Source: CAZAMB01 sp964486335 (GTDB lineage Bacteria > Planctomycetota > Phycisphaerae > UBA1845). From it: 64,000 bases of DNA. The first letter of the stretch is position 1. Every line of letters begins with the position of its first letter. The position numbers and the translations under genes are program-made. Shown here piece by piece: positions 42,918 through 52,138 of this stretch. The notes under the pieces are model-generated. The model searched no databases, was not told where the DNA came from, and saw nothing but the letters and a program-made list of their open reading frames with translations. The stretch lies in assembly GCA_964486335.1 (NCBI GenBank), contig CAZAMB010000014.1, positions 62,001 through 126,000 on the forward strand, in the 5' to 3' direction.

Positions 42918-44201
42918 ATGGGAGACTGGGTCATCTGGATTGGTTTGTTGGCCGTTGTCGGCCTTCTGCTGACGTCGACGCTCAACGTCTCATTGCGCAG
43001 TCCGTCGCGCGCGAGAATCGCCGAACTGTTGACCCGTGTCGGGGGCTCTCCCGCCTTGAAACGATTTCTTTCGCGCCGACATCAGTACACGGTCACGACG
43101 GCCGTGTGGCGCTCCGCAGCGGTGATCGTGATGTTCATCACCGTGCTGTACCAGGTCGAGGGAGGAGTCAACGAGACTCGGCTTCAGCGAACAGCGCTGG
43201 CCTGCGTCGCTGCGTTTGGGCTGCTGGTCGTTTTCGGCGTGGCGATTCCCTATGCGTGGGCCAAATACTCGGGAGAGTGGCTGACGGTTCGCCTTCGGTG
43301 GCTGCTGGAGATCGGCCGGTACATTTCGTTTCCGCTGGTTGCGGTGGTGGACCTGTTTGATCCTTTGGTTCGGCGACTGGCGGGCGTTCCCCTTCAGGAC
43401 GCGCGATCGCATGCGGACCTGCTCGAAGAGGAGATCCTCAACGCCATCAGCGAAGGCGAGTTGCACGGCGCGGTCGACAAGGAAGAGAAACAGATGATTG
43501 AATCCGTCATCGAGCTGGGGGATCAGCGCGTGGACGAGATCATGACGCCGCGAACCGACATCGTGGCACTTCCCGTGCAGGCCGATCTCGATACCGTGCT
43601 TACGACGATTCGCTCGCAAGGCCACTCCCGCATACCCGTTTTCGAGGATACGATCGATACGATTCTCGGCGTGCTGTATGCAAAGGACATGCTGAGCCGC
43701 GACGAGAAAGCGCCGCTGGACCTGCGGCGCATCATGCGCAAGACGCTCTTCATTCCGGAATCGAAGCAGGTCAGGGAGTTGCTTCGAGAGTTCCAAAAGC
43801 AAAAGCTGCATATCGCGGTCGTGTTGGACGAATACGGTGGAACGGCGGGGCTGGTCACGATCGAGGACATATTGGAGGAAGTCGTCGGCGACATCGCCGA
43901 CGAATACGAACCCGCCGAACCAGAGGCGATTCGAAAGATCGACGAACTGACGTACGAAGTCGATGCTCGGGTGCGTATCGATGATCTGAACGAGCGGCTT
44001 CGGATTGAAGTCCCTGAGCATCCGGATTACGAAACAATCGGCGGGTACGTATTCAGTACCTTGGGAAAGATTCCGAAAGTCGGCGAGCATTGCGAACGGG
44101 ACAATTTCTCCCTCAAGGTGATCGGCGCCGAGCCGCGGCGCGTCACAAGGATTCTGCTAACAATCGCGGCGGCGGAGGCCTCTGATTCCTCGCACCAATG
44201 A
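42918..44201 (+). CDS. CorC/HlyC-family CBS-domain membrane protein
   Basis: 427 residues. Two or three hydrophobic N-terminal segments (IGLLAVVGLLLTSTL; SAAVIVMFITVLY; ACVAAFGLLVVFGVAIPY) are followed by two CBS domains (VDEIMTPRTDIVALPVQ...; SRIPVFEDTIDTILGVLYAKDML) and a C-terminal CorC_HlyC domain (TYEVDARVRIDDLNERLRIEVPEH). These proteins are involved in magnesium and cobalt efflux or hemolysin-like functions, by family. It follows ybeY by 29 bases. The role here is not determined. Confidence 0.87.
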   Translation: MGDWVIWIGLLAVVGLLLTSTLNVSLRSPSRARIAELLTRVGGSPALKRFLSRRHQYTVTTAVWRSAAVIVMFITVLYQVEGGVNETRLQRTALACVAAFGLLVVFGVAIPYAWAKYSGEWLTVRLRWLLEIGRYISFPLVAVVDLFDPLVRRLAGVPLQDARSHADLLEEEILNAISEGELHGAVDKEEKQMIESVIELGDQRVDEIMTPRTDIVALPVQADLDTVLTTIRSQGHSRIPVFEDTIDTILGVLYAKDMLSRDEKAPLDLRRIMRKTLFIPESKQVRELLREFQKQKLHIAVVLDEYGGTAGLVTIEDILEEVVGDIADEYEPAEPEAIRKIDELTYEVDARVRIDDLNERLRIEVPEHPDYETIGGYVFSTLGKIPKVGEHCERDNFSLKVIGAEPRRVTRILLTIAAAEASDSSHQ

Positions 44202-44213
44202 TCCTGGCCTGAT

Positions 44214-44232
44214 CGCCGCCATGATGGCGGCG
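44214..44232 (+). terminator. Possible terminator after the CorC-like gene
   Basis: CGCCGCC-ATGAT-GGCGGCG, seven G-C pairs with a five-base loop, 13 bases after the stop. Only a delayed TTTT follows, so termination would be weak. Confidence 0.35.
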
Positions 44233-44382
44233 GCGCTGGCCGGGTGACGTTTTCATGTTCACAGCTCGACGCTTGCCAGTCGGCAACATTGCTCGTCTAA
44301 TCAGCTCCGAACGAATGCACTAGCGTAGAAACTAGAGCGTTTCCTGTGCAAGCGTGGCGGATGACTCGCCAAACTCTCCGGG

Positions 44383-44417
44383 AATCCGCGCGAACTAAAG
44401 TTCGCGGCTCGCTACGA
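44383..44417. repeat. Palindromic dispersed repeat, copy 1
   Basis: AATCCGCGCGAACTAAAGTTCGCGGCTCGCTACGA in essence: CCGCGCGAACT and AGTTCGCGG form a hairpin, followed by a fixed tail CTCGCTACGA. Copies 2 and 3 are at 60719-60751 and 62525-62559. It lies 40 bases before the antiporter start. Confidence 0.85.
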
Positions 44418-44456
44418 TTGGATCAGGGATGCTATGGCTAGAGCAAAGAGTTTGTC

Positions 44457-46223
44457 TTGTCGGCGTGCGCGCTTCGAAGGACGGTCGTTGCCAAATGTCC
44501 TTCCCCGAAGCAGGGAGTGATTCGCCTGAAAGGCATTTCTTCGAATGACGTCGTAACGATCCTCCTCTCGCTGGGCGTGCTCCTGACCGCGGCGAGATTC
44601 TGCGGAGAGGCCGCGCGCAAACTCGGACAGCCTTCGGTGCTCGGCGAATTACTCGCGGGAGTGCTCCTTGGGCCGACGGTGCTGGGCGCGATTTTCCCGG
44701 AAATCTCGAACCGAGTTTTTCCCGCCGAAGGCCCCCCCGCCGTCGTGATTGCAGGAATGGTTACGATTGGCATCACGCTTTTTCTGCTTGTTGCCGGAAT
44801 GGAAGTGGATTTGTCGAGCTTCTGGCGTCAGGGAAAAAGCGCGGTGTACGTAAGCTCAGGGGGACTGTTGATTCCATTCGCGCTGGGTTTCGTGACGGCT
44901 CACTTCGCTCCGGGGTTCCTGAATCGCCCGGACGAGGCCCGTCCGGTGATTTTCTCGCTCTGCTTTGCGACGTTGTTGTCCATTTCGTCGCTTCCGGTCG
45001 TCGCGCGCATTTTGATGGATCTCAACATCTTCCGCAGCGATCTGGGCATGATCATCATCGGCGCGGCCGTTTTCATCGATCTGGCAGGCTGGATGATCCT
45101 GGCGCTGATTCTGGGGATGCTCGGAACTTCGTCCGGCCATGGACTGGGCCCTGGCCATACGATCGTGATGACGCTCGTATTCACCGCGGTGACACTGACA
45201 GGGGGACGCTGGCTGATCCATCGCACACTTCCGTGGATTCACGCTCACGCGGCATGGCCCGGAGGCGTATTGAGCTTCGCGCTGGCGATCGGGCTGTTCG
45301 GAGCGGCGTTCACAGAGTGGATCGGCGTGCATGCGGTATTCGGAGCGTTTATCGTGGGCGCAGCCATCGGCGACTCGCCTCACTTGCGGGAACATACACG
45401 AACAATCATTCATCAGTTTATTTCATTTGTGTTTGCTCCGCTTTTCTTCGCCAGCATCGGTCTGAAGCTCAATTTCGCCACTCATTTTGATCTGTCGGTC
45501 ACGCTGATCGTCATCGTCGTCGGCGCTATCGGGAAGATCGGCGGCGGATGTCTTGGCGCCCGACTCGGCGGCATGGCCCGGCGTGAAGCGTGGGCCGTCG
45601 GATTCGCTCTGAACATCCACGGCGCGATGGAGATCATCTTGGGCCTCCTCGCACTCGAGCACGGCATCATCAGTGAGAACATGTTTGTGGCCATCGTCGT
45701 GATGGCGATCGTAACGCCACTTGTATGCGGGGGGGTGATGCGTCGCATCCTGCACCTGCGCCACCCACGCCGCCTGGATCGATACATTTCACCTAAAGCG
45801 TTCATCCATCGGCTGCAAGGGATGTCGCGCCGTGACGTCGTTCGAGAGCTGTCCTACAGCCTGGCCCGGTCGGCCGGCCTGGACGCCGCCGCCGTGGACG
45901 CAGGCGTCTGGGAACGTGAGTCTCAGGGGTCGACGGGCATCGGCAACCTCGTTGCGGTTCCCCATGCGCGCGTCGCCGGCCTCAAGGCGCCGTTGGTTGC
46001 CGTCGGGATTTCCATCAACGGCGTGGACTTCGACGCGCCGGACGGTGATCCTGCGCGGATCATATTTCTGCTGCTTACGCCAAGCCATGACGACGGCGCA
46101 CAAATTGAGATTCTCGCCGATATCGCCCGAAAATTCGGAAACGCGGAGAATCGCTCCAAGGCCTTGCGAGTGACCGGATATACCGAGTTTCTCGCGCTGC
46201 TGCGAACCGCGACGGAACGGTGA
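44457..46223 (+). CDS. Kef/CPA2-type cation:proton antiporter fused to a PTS EIIA-like domain
   Basis: 588 residues from TTG 44457 (GTG 44517 is an alternative with better context). Residues about 25-420 are a CPA2 sodium/proton exchanger: GQPSVLGELLAGVLLGPTVLG, several hydrophobic segments and HAVFGAFIVGAAIG. The last 130 residues resemble a PTS fructose-type EIIA domain: GIGNLVAVPHARVAGLKAPLVAVGIS, with His 503 in the position of the phosphorylated His, and GVDFDAPDGDPARIIFLLLTP. Such fusions could link antiport to phosphorylation or metabolite sensing. No PTS enzyme I or HPr is nearby; the HprK-like kinase is over 20 kb away. Confidence 0.85.
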   Translation: MSACALRRTVVAKCPSPKQGVIRLKGISSNDVVTILLSLGVLLTAARFCGEAARKLGQPSVLGELLAGVLLGPTVLGAIFPEISNRVFPAEGPPAVVIAGMVTIGITLFLLVAGMEVDLSSFWRQGKSAVYVSSGGLLIPFALGFVTAHFAPGFLNRPDEARPVIFSLCFATLLSISSLPVVARILMDLNIFRSDLGMIIIGAAVFIDLAGWMILALILGMLGTSSGHGLGPGHTIVMTLVFTAVTLTGGRWLIHRTLPWIHAHAAWPGGVLSFALAIGLFGAAFTEWIGVHAVFGAFIVGAAIGDSPHLREHTRTIIHQFISFVFAPLFFASIGLKLNFATHFDLSVTLIVIVVGAIGKIGGGCLGARLGGMARREAWAVGFALNIHGAMEIILGLLALEHGIISENMFVAIVVMAIVTPLVCGGVMRRILHLRHPRRLDRYISPKAFIHRLQGMSRRDVVRELSYSLARSAGLDAAAVDAGVWERESQGSTGIGNLVAVPHARVAGLKAPLVAVGISINGVDFDAPDGDPARIIFLLLTPSHDDGAQIEILADIARKFGNAENRSKALRVTGYTEFLALLRTATER

Positions 46224-46269
46224 TGGGTCCCGCGGGGCCGCTGAGTCGACGAGGTCGCTCAACAACCGC

Positions 46270-47922
46270 TTAGCGATATTTGGCGGCAATGGGGAATCGC
46301 CGTCCCGTTCCAAACGCCTTGCTTGTCACCTTCAAGCCGATGGCGGCCTGTTTTCGTTTGTATTCATTCTGGCGAACCATGCCTGCGATTCGCTCCACCG
46401 TATCGCGATCAAAGCCCATGGCGACGATTTCGTCCGGTGAACGGGCCTGCTCCACATACTGTTCGAGAATGGCGTCGAGCGTCTCGTACGGCGGAAGCGT
46501 GTCCTGATCGGTCTGATTTTCGCGAAGTTCGGCCGACGGCGGTTTCTTGATCGTTCGCTCTGGAATCAGCGACCTGCCTGCCGTCTTGTTGATGTCCAAC
46601 GCCAGTTCGTACACCGTGGTCTTGGGTACGTCGCTGATGAGTGCAAGACCGCCGCACATATCTCCGTAGAGCGTGCAATACCCCACGGCCAGTTCGCTCT
46701 TGTTGCCCGTGGTGAGCAGCATCCAACCGAACTTGTTGCACAAGGCCATGAGCAACACGCCGCGAATCCGAGCCTGGAGGTTTTCTTCGGTAGCGTCGGC
46801 GCGGCGTCCCGTGAACTGATCTCGAAGCGTGGTTTCCAGCGCGCCATGGGCGTCGCCGATGGGCAATACGACGTAATCAACGCCGAGGTTTTCGGCCAGA
46901 GCGTTGGCATCCTCCAGACTGTGGTCGCTGCTGAAACGTGACGGCATGGCCACGCCATGCACGCGATCCGCCCCAAGCGCTTCGACCGCCAGCGCGGCGG
47001 TCACCGCGGAATCGATGCCGCCGGACAATCCGACGACGACCTCGTTGAATCCGCACTTGGCGGCATAGTCGCGAAGGCCCATGATGAGCGCCGCGCGAAT
47101 GCCGTCGATTCGACCGGGCCGCGGTTCGACGCGCCCTGGGGTCGACTCGCAATATTCATAAAGGAGGAAATCTTCCGCAAAAGCCCTTGCGCGTGCAACG
47201 ACGCGGCCGCCGGCATCAATCACCATGCTTCCGCCGTCAAAGACGAGATCGTCGTTTCCGCCAACTTGATTCACGTAGACCAACGGCGTGGCGTGCTCGA
47301 GAGCCTGCGCGGCAAACAGCCTTTCGCGGTTTCGCTCCACGCCCGCACGGTACGGCGATGCGGACAGATTGAGAATCAGCCGGGCCCCAGCAGAGACCGT
47401 TCGCTCGATCGGATCAATTCCATAAACCTGACGCCCCTCGAATTGCTCATTGTTCCAAAGATCCTCACAGATGGTCAGTCCTGCACGAATTATCCGACTG
47501 TCGCTCCCGACTTCAACAACTTTCGGCTCTTTTCCGGTGTTAAAGTAGCGTGATTCATCGAACACGTCGTAGGTTGGCAAAAGCATTTTCGGATACCACG
47601 CGTCAAGCACGCCGCCGCGACAAACACCCGCGGCATTGAAAATGCCCTTGCCAGCGCCGGTGGGATCGGGTTGTACGTAGCCGACGACGGCCGTCAGGCG
47701 AGTACACCTCGCAGCAATCCGCGCCATCGCGTCGACGTTTTGTCGAACAATATCTTTGCGCAGGACCAGATCCTTCGGTGGATATCCGAAGACGCAAAGC
47801 TCAGGAAACACAACCAGATCGGCACGTTCAGACTCGGCGCGCTCGATCCACTCGATGATCTTCGCAGTGTTGCCGTCAATGTCGCCGACGGTCGGATTGA
47901 TCTGTGCCAGCACAATTCGCAT
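46270..47922 (-). CDS. nadE: Glutamine-dependent NAD+ synthetase
   Basis: 550 residues from ATG 47922 (18 codons after the longest start). The N-terminal glutaminase (nitrilase) domain has the triad Glu 41 (FPELCVFGY), Lys 112 (WYPKMLLPTYD) and Cys 152 (LTICEDLW). The C-terminal synthetase has the P-loop GLSGGIDSAVTAALAV and a late FTTG-like GNKSELAVGYCTLYGDMCGG. It converts deamido-NAD to NAD with glutamine and ATP, in the cytoplasm. Convergent with the antiporter gene, 46 bases apart. Confidence 0.95.
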   Translation of the reverse strand: MRIVLAQINPTVGDIDGNTAKIIEWIERAESERADLVVFPELCVFGYPPKDLVLRKDIVRQNVDAMARIAARCTRLTAVVGYVQPDPTGAGKGIFNAAGVCRGGVLDAWYPKMLLPTYDVFDESRYFNTGKEPKVVEVGSDSRIIRAGLTICEDLWNNEQFEGRQVYGIDPIERTVSAGARLILNLSASPYRAGVERNRERLFAAQALEHATPLVYVNQVGGNDDLVFDGGSMVIDAGGRVVARARAFAEDFLLYEYCESTPGRVEPRPGRIDGIRAALIMGLRDYAAKCGFNEVVVGLSGGIDSAVTAALAVEALGADRVHGVAMPSRFSSDHSLEDANALAENLGVDYVVLPIGDAHGALETTLRDQFTGRRADATEENLQARIRGVLLMALCNKFGWMLLTTGNKSELAVGYCTLYGDMCGGLALISDVPKTTVYELALDINKTAGRSLIPERTIKKPPSAELRENQTDQDTLPPYETLDAILEQYVEQARSPDEIVAMGFDRDTVERIAGMVRQNEYKRKQAAIGLKVTSKAFGTGRRFPIAAKYR

Positions 47923-48056
47923 GGTGGTCGGGTCGTCCGAACATCCGTGGCGACTTCGATCCCCCGAATTCGCCAATCCCTGCGCCCCATTGTCTCATCT
48001 TGAAACAAGCCTCACAAGCCGTCGGTTTCGGATGGACGCTCCCTTAGGGCACCGTT

Positions 48057-49295
48057 ATGCTGAATGGAATGAGCGTCGGCCACGATTCAATGCGCTGTCT
48101 GCTTGCCCTGGAAGACGGAACGTACTTCGAAGGCGAATCGTTCGGAGCGCGCGGTACGAGCGCCGGAGAAGTCGTCTTCAACACCTCTTTGGCAGGCTAT
48201 CAAGAAGTGCTCACCGACCCCTCGTATCGAGGCCAGATCGTCGCGATGACCAATCCGATGATGGGCAATTACGGCGTGAACGAGGAGGACGGCGAATCAG
48301 GGATGCCGCAGGTATCCGGGTTCGTCGTCCGGGAACTCGCTCGACGGCACAGCAACCACCGCGCGTCCACCGGCCTCAACGAGTTCCTCGCCCGGCACAA
48401 CGTCGTGGGAATTCAGGGAATCGACACTCGTTCCCTGACGCGAAAGCTCCGCGTGGAGGGAGCCCTTCGAGGCGTCCTTTCCACTGAACTTTCCAATCCC
48501 TCGGAAGTCGTGGAATTGGCGCGATCATCACCTTCCCAAGTCGGACTTGATCTTGTCCGTGAGGTTGCTCTGCAGGAATCTTCCGACTGGCACGCCGGGT
48601 TGGACCCGCGATTTCACGCCCTGGGATCGTTGCTGATCGACGCCGACCGACCGCTGATCCTCGCCGTCGACTGCGGCATGAAACGAAATATCCTTCGGCA
48701 TCTCGTCGCCGTCGGTTTCCGCGTCCGCATCGTCCCTCCCTCCATGAGCGCCGCCGAGATTCTCGACCACCGACCAGCGGGCCTGTTCGTATCCAATGGT
48801 CCGGGCGACCCCGCGGCCGTGCATTACGCGATCGCATTGTTGAAGGGACTCGTTGGGAGGCTGCCCATTTTCGGCATCTGCCTGGGGCATCAGTTGCTGG
48901 GACTGGCCTTGGGGGCTCAGTCTTTCAAGCTAAAATTCGGTCATCGAGGTGCCAACCAGCCCGTTCAGAATACGCTGACGGGGCGGGTGGAAATCACCTC
49001 GCAGAATCACGGTTTCGCGGTTGAAACGAACTCGCTTGAATCCGTCGGCGGCATCGTCACGCACGTGAACCTGAACGACAAGACGCTTGAAGGGTTCGTC
49101 CATCGCGATTGGCCGATCCTCGCGGTTCAGTATCACCCCGAAGCCAGCCCCGGTCCGCATGACGCAACCTATTTGTTCGACTGCTTTCGAAGGATGATCG
49201 CCGCCCGGCGTCCGCTGTCGGCGGACGAAATGGCCGATGCGCAAGCCGGATCACAGCTACGTTTTTCGGCGGTGCCGAAAATGGCATCTCTATGA
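48057..49295 (+). CDS. carA: Carbamoyl-phosphate synthase small subunit
   Basis: 412 residues. The CarA-specific N-terminal domain has CLLALEDGTYFEGESFGARGTSAGEVVFNTSLAGYQEVLTDPSYRGQ; the C-terminal glutaminase has the Cys in IFGICLGHQLLGLALG and the His/Glu in YHPEASPGP. The Cys is the usual nucleophile. It supplies ammonia to the large subunit, CarB, which is not in the window. The start could be ATG 48090 (MRCLLALEDG), closer to the family start; the sequence does not decide. Promoter region lies opposite nadE. Confidence 0.94.
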   Translation: MLNGMSVGHDSMRCLLALEDGTYFEGESFGARGTSAGEVVFNTSLAGYQEVLTDPSYRGQIVAMTNPMMGNYGVNEEDGESGMPQVSGFVVRELARRHSNHRASTGLNEFLARHNVVGIQGIDTRSLTRKLRVEGALRGVLSTELSNPSEVVELARSSPSQVGLDLVREVALQESSDWHAGLDPRFHALGSLLIDADRPLILAVDCGMKRNILRHLVAVGFRVRIVPPSMSAAEILDHRPAGLFVSNGPGDPAAVHYAIALLKGLVGRLPIFGICLGHQLLGLALGAQSFKLKFGHRGANQPVQNTLTGRVEITSQNHGFAVETNSLESVGGIVTHVNLNDKTLEGFVHRDWPILAVQYHPEASPGPHDATYLFDCFRRMIAARRPLSADEMADAQAGSQLRFSAVPKMASL

Positions 49296-49405
49296 TCACA
49301 ACGATTCCGCTGTGGGCACGCGTCGATTGACAGCGGCACTCGCCTCGAATATATTCTTCCCGTGCCGCAGAGAACGATGCCATTTTGTAGCATTGGGAGG
49401 TGGGC

Positions 49406-50185
49406 TTGACCACGCTTGCGGTCATTCCCGCTCGATTCGCCTCGACGCGATTCCCCGGAAAACCTCTCGCCAATCAGACCGGCAAATACATGATTCAGCA
49501 TGTGTATGAGCGGGTCTCGTCCGCCAAGAGAATCGACCGAGCCATCGTCGCCACCGACGATCTCCGCATCGCCGAAGCTGTGAATTCTTTCGGTGGCGAA
49601 GCGATGATGACGCGAGACGACCATGTTTCCGGCACTGATCGCGTCGGTGAGGTTGCCGCAACCGTTGGCGTTGCCGAGGACGATCTCGTACTCAATGTTC
49701 AGGGCGATGAGCCCGAAATCGAGCCGACCTCGCTGGACCGACTTGTCGCGCGAATGTCCGATGCGCCCGAGGGCGTTTCAATCGGTACGATTGCCTCCCC
49801 GTTCGACGACGCCGGGCCAAACCAGGGCATAGGGTCGCCCTTTGATCCCAACTGCGTGAAAGTCGTCGTGGACGAAGGAGGACGGGCCATGTATTTTTCG
49901 CGAAGTCCGATCCCCTTTCCAAGGGACACCGGCGGCATCGTCGATCGGCCTTCAAGATGGCTATTGCACATGGGAGTGTATGCGTTCCACGCGGCCACGT
50001 TGCGTGGGATCACTGGCGGACAACTTCCGCCAAGTCGTCTCGAGAAAGCCGAGTCGCTTGAGCAGTTGCGCTGGATGGAGCGCGGGTTGCCGATCGCCGT
50101 GGTGATCGTTGAACATCGCTCGGTGGGCATCGACACACCGGAAGATTACGCGGCATTCGTTGGCCGCGCTCGAACCGGAATGTAG
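49406..50185 (+). CDS. kdsB: 3-deoxy-manno-octulosonate cytidylyltransferase KdsB
   Basis: 259 residues from TTG 49406, chosen because GGGAGG ends five bases before it and the protein then begins TTLAVIPARFASTRFPGKPL; GTG 49400 would overlap the Shine-Dalgarno. The CTP-binding PARFASTRFPGKPL, and later VNVQGDEP-like LVLNVQGDEPEIEP and GVYAF, are typical. It activates KDO with CTP for LPS core synthesis, which implies LPS-like lipids. The next gene makes CTP, a gene order also known from chlamydiae. Confidence 0.94.
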   Translation: MTTLAVIPARFASTRFPGKPLANQTGKYMIQHVYERVSSAKRIDRAIVATDDLRIAEAVNSFGGEAMMTRDDHVSGTDRVGEVAATVGVAEDDLVLNVQGDEPEIEPTSLDRLVARMSDAPEGVSIGTIASPFDDAGPNQGIGSPFDPNCVKVVVDEGGRAMYFSRSPIPFPRDTGGIVDRPSRWLLHMGVYAFHAATLRGITGGQLPPSRLEKAESLEQLRWMERGLPIAVVIVEHRSVGIDTPEDYAAFVGRARTGM

Positions 50186-50320
50186 CTGCGGATCGAATCT
50201 GATATCGCCCGGTGCGGGGAGCGAAGACCCTCTTCGTTCCATGAGGTTTCTGCGGGGGAAGAAAAAGAAAGTTATTGGCCGTCGCGTCGGCGGCTGGGCA
50301 GAGCGCAACAGCATGAAAGA

Positions 50321-52138
50321 ATGGCGGACCCGATAATGAACCCGGAAAGCAACCTTGCCCACGTCGGCCACATCTCTGAAGAAACGGAGTTTTTCACGCC
50401 TGTTCCCGCCGGATATGTTCCCGGTCGGACCAAGTATGTCGTTGTTTTTGGAACGGTCATGAGCGGACTGGGCAAAGGAATCTTCTCGAGTTCCCTCGCC
50501 AAGATTCTCAAGGACAAAGGACTCGCCGTCACACCTATTAAACTCGAAGGATATTTGAACCGGGACAGCGGCACGCTCAATCCGTTTCGGCACGGCGAAG
50601 TGTTCGTGCTCGACGACGGTATGGAATGTGATATGGACCTGGGCACCTACGAACGATTGCTGGACCAGGATTTGTCGCGGCTCAACTTTTCCACGAGCGG
50701 TCAGATTTTTTCTTCGGTGCTGGAGCAGGAACGCGAAGGGCGATACCTCGGGCGCGACGTCCAAATGATTCCGCACGTGACCGGCGAAGTCAAAAAGAGG
50801 CTGCGCGAGTTGGCCGTCGCCAGCGAGGCCGATGTCGTCTTCGTCGAAATCGGTGGAACCGTCGGCGACGTGGAAAACGCCTATTTTATTGAAGCGGTGC
50901 GCGAAATGTCGTTCGAGGAAGGCCAGGGTCATTTTTGTTTCGTGGCCCTGACGTATGTCGTCGCGCCACAGACGCTCGGTGAACAAAAGTCGAAGCCTGC
51001 CCAACTCAACCTCAAACTGCTCAACGCCGCGGGTATTCATCCCCACATCATCGCCTGTCGCGCATCAACGCCCGTGAACAAGAAAGTGCGAGAGAAGATC
51101 GCCCTGTTTGCCAACGTGCCGATGGATCGCGTGTTCTCCATGCATGACTGCGACAGCATTTATGTGATTCCGGAAATGTTGCGTGGCGCCGGCATCGATG
51201 CGGCCGTCGTGGACTTGCTGGGGCTTCCCGATCGGCTGAATGCTGAAGCCGAGGAGTCCGCACGCCGAATCTGGAACGGTTACATCGCGCGGTACCGCGG
51301 CGCGGAGCATCCGCTGACCATCGGGATCATCGGCAAGTACACGTCAGTGCGAGACAGTTACGCGAGCATCATTCACGCCCTCGACCACGCCGGTACGGCT
51401 TGCGGCGCGAAGGTGCGTCTGGAATGGGTCGATAGTTCCGATCTCACGGAATCCAATGTCGCCGAGAAGCTTTCCGGACTGCACGGCGTCATCGTCCCCG
51501 GCGGATTTGGGTTTCGCGGCGTCGATGGCAAAATCACGTGCGTCCACCATGTTCGCGAGCACGGCATTCCCTATCTGGGAATCTGTTATGGCATGCAGAT
51601 CGCTGTCATTGAATTCGCTCGAAGCGTTTGCGGCCTCCGCTACGCCAACAGCACCGAGATTGAACCCGATTGCCCACACCCAGTCATCGATCTGCTGCCG
51701 GAGCAAAAGAAGATTGAAGGTCTCGGCGGCAACATGCGCCTTGGGGGGTTTGACGTGCTGCTGTCGCCGGGCACGCAGATGGCCGAATTGTGCGGCGGCG
51801 ATCACATCCGAATGCGCTTCCGGCATCGCTATGAAGTCAATCCGCAATATATTGAGGCGCTTGAGAAAGCCGGGCTTGTTTTCTCCGGACGCAGCCCCGA
51901 CTACCCGATCATGCAGGTGATCGAGCTTCCCAAGAACGTCCATCCGTTCTTCATGGGCACGCAGGCTCATCCGGAATTGACCAGCAGACCACTGCAACCG
52001 CAGCCCATGTTTGCAGGACTCGTTCGTGCGGCCATGCTCGCCAACGGCGCAACGCCTCACATGACCGCCGATTCACGATCGACGTGCGATGAAAACCGAC
52101 CCGGCGCTCTCGGGGCAAGCACTGCTTCGGCACAATGA
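50321..52138 (+). CDS. pyrG: CTP synthase, divergent in the N-terminal synthetase motifs
   Basis: 605 residues (enteric 545) with an N-terminal extension of about 37. The glutaminase domain is normal: GICYGMQIAV (catalytic Cys), GDHIRMRFRHRYE and QAHPEL. The synthetase domain is clearly of the family but departs from usual invariants: VFGTVMSGLGKG in place of VTGGVVSSLGKG (residues 42-53), KLEGYLNRDSG for KLDPYLNVDPG (74-84) and ECDMDLGTYER for ETDLDLGHYER (102-112). The metal-binding Asp (Asp 106 here) is kept. It converts UTP to CTP with glutamine. The start could also be ATG 50336. Confidence 0.9.
   Translation: MADPIMNPESNLAHVGHISEETEFFTPVPAGYVPGRTKYVVVFGTVMSGLGKGIFSSSLAKILKDKGLAVTPIKLEGYLNRDSGTLNPFRHGEVFVLDDGMECDMDLGTYERLLDQDLSRLNFSTSGQIFSSVLEQEREGRYLGRDVQMIPHVTGEVKKRLRELAVASEADVVFVEIGGTVGDVENAYFIEAVREMSFEEGQGHFCFVALTYVVAPQTLGEQKSKPAQLNLKLLNAAGIHPHIIACRASTPVNKKVREKIALFANVPMDRVFSMHDCDSIYVIPEMLRGAGIDAAVVDLLGLPDRLNAEAEESARRIWNGYIARYRGAEHPLTIGIIGKYTSVRDSYASIIHALDHAGTACGAKVRLEWVDSSDLTESNVAEKLSGLHGVIVPGGFGFRGVDGKITCVHHVREHGIPYLGICYGMQIAVIEFARSVCGLRYANSTEIEPDCPHPVIDLLPEQKKIEGLGGNMRLGGFDVLLSPGTQMAELCGGDHIRMRFRHRYEVNPQYIEALEKAGLVFSGRSPDYPIMQVIELPKNVHPFFMGTQAHPELTSRPLQPQPMFAGLVRAAMLANGATPHMTADSRSTCDENRPGALGASTASAQ

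Larger units (their letters stand above)
44202..44456. other. Intergenic region with weak terminator and palindromic repeat
   Basis: 255 bases between corC-like and antiporter genes. It holds a hairpin CGCCGCC-ATGAT-GGCGGCG (44214-44232), a weak terminator without T-run, and one copy of the 35-base palindromic repeat (44383-44417). No gene is seen. Confidence 0.6.
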
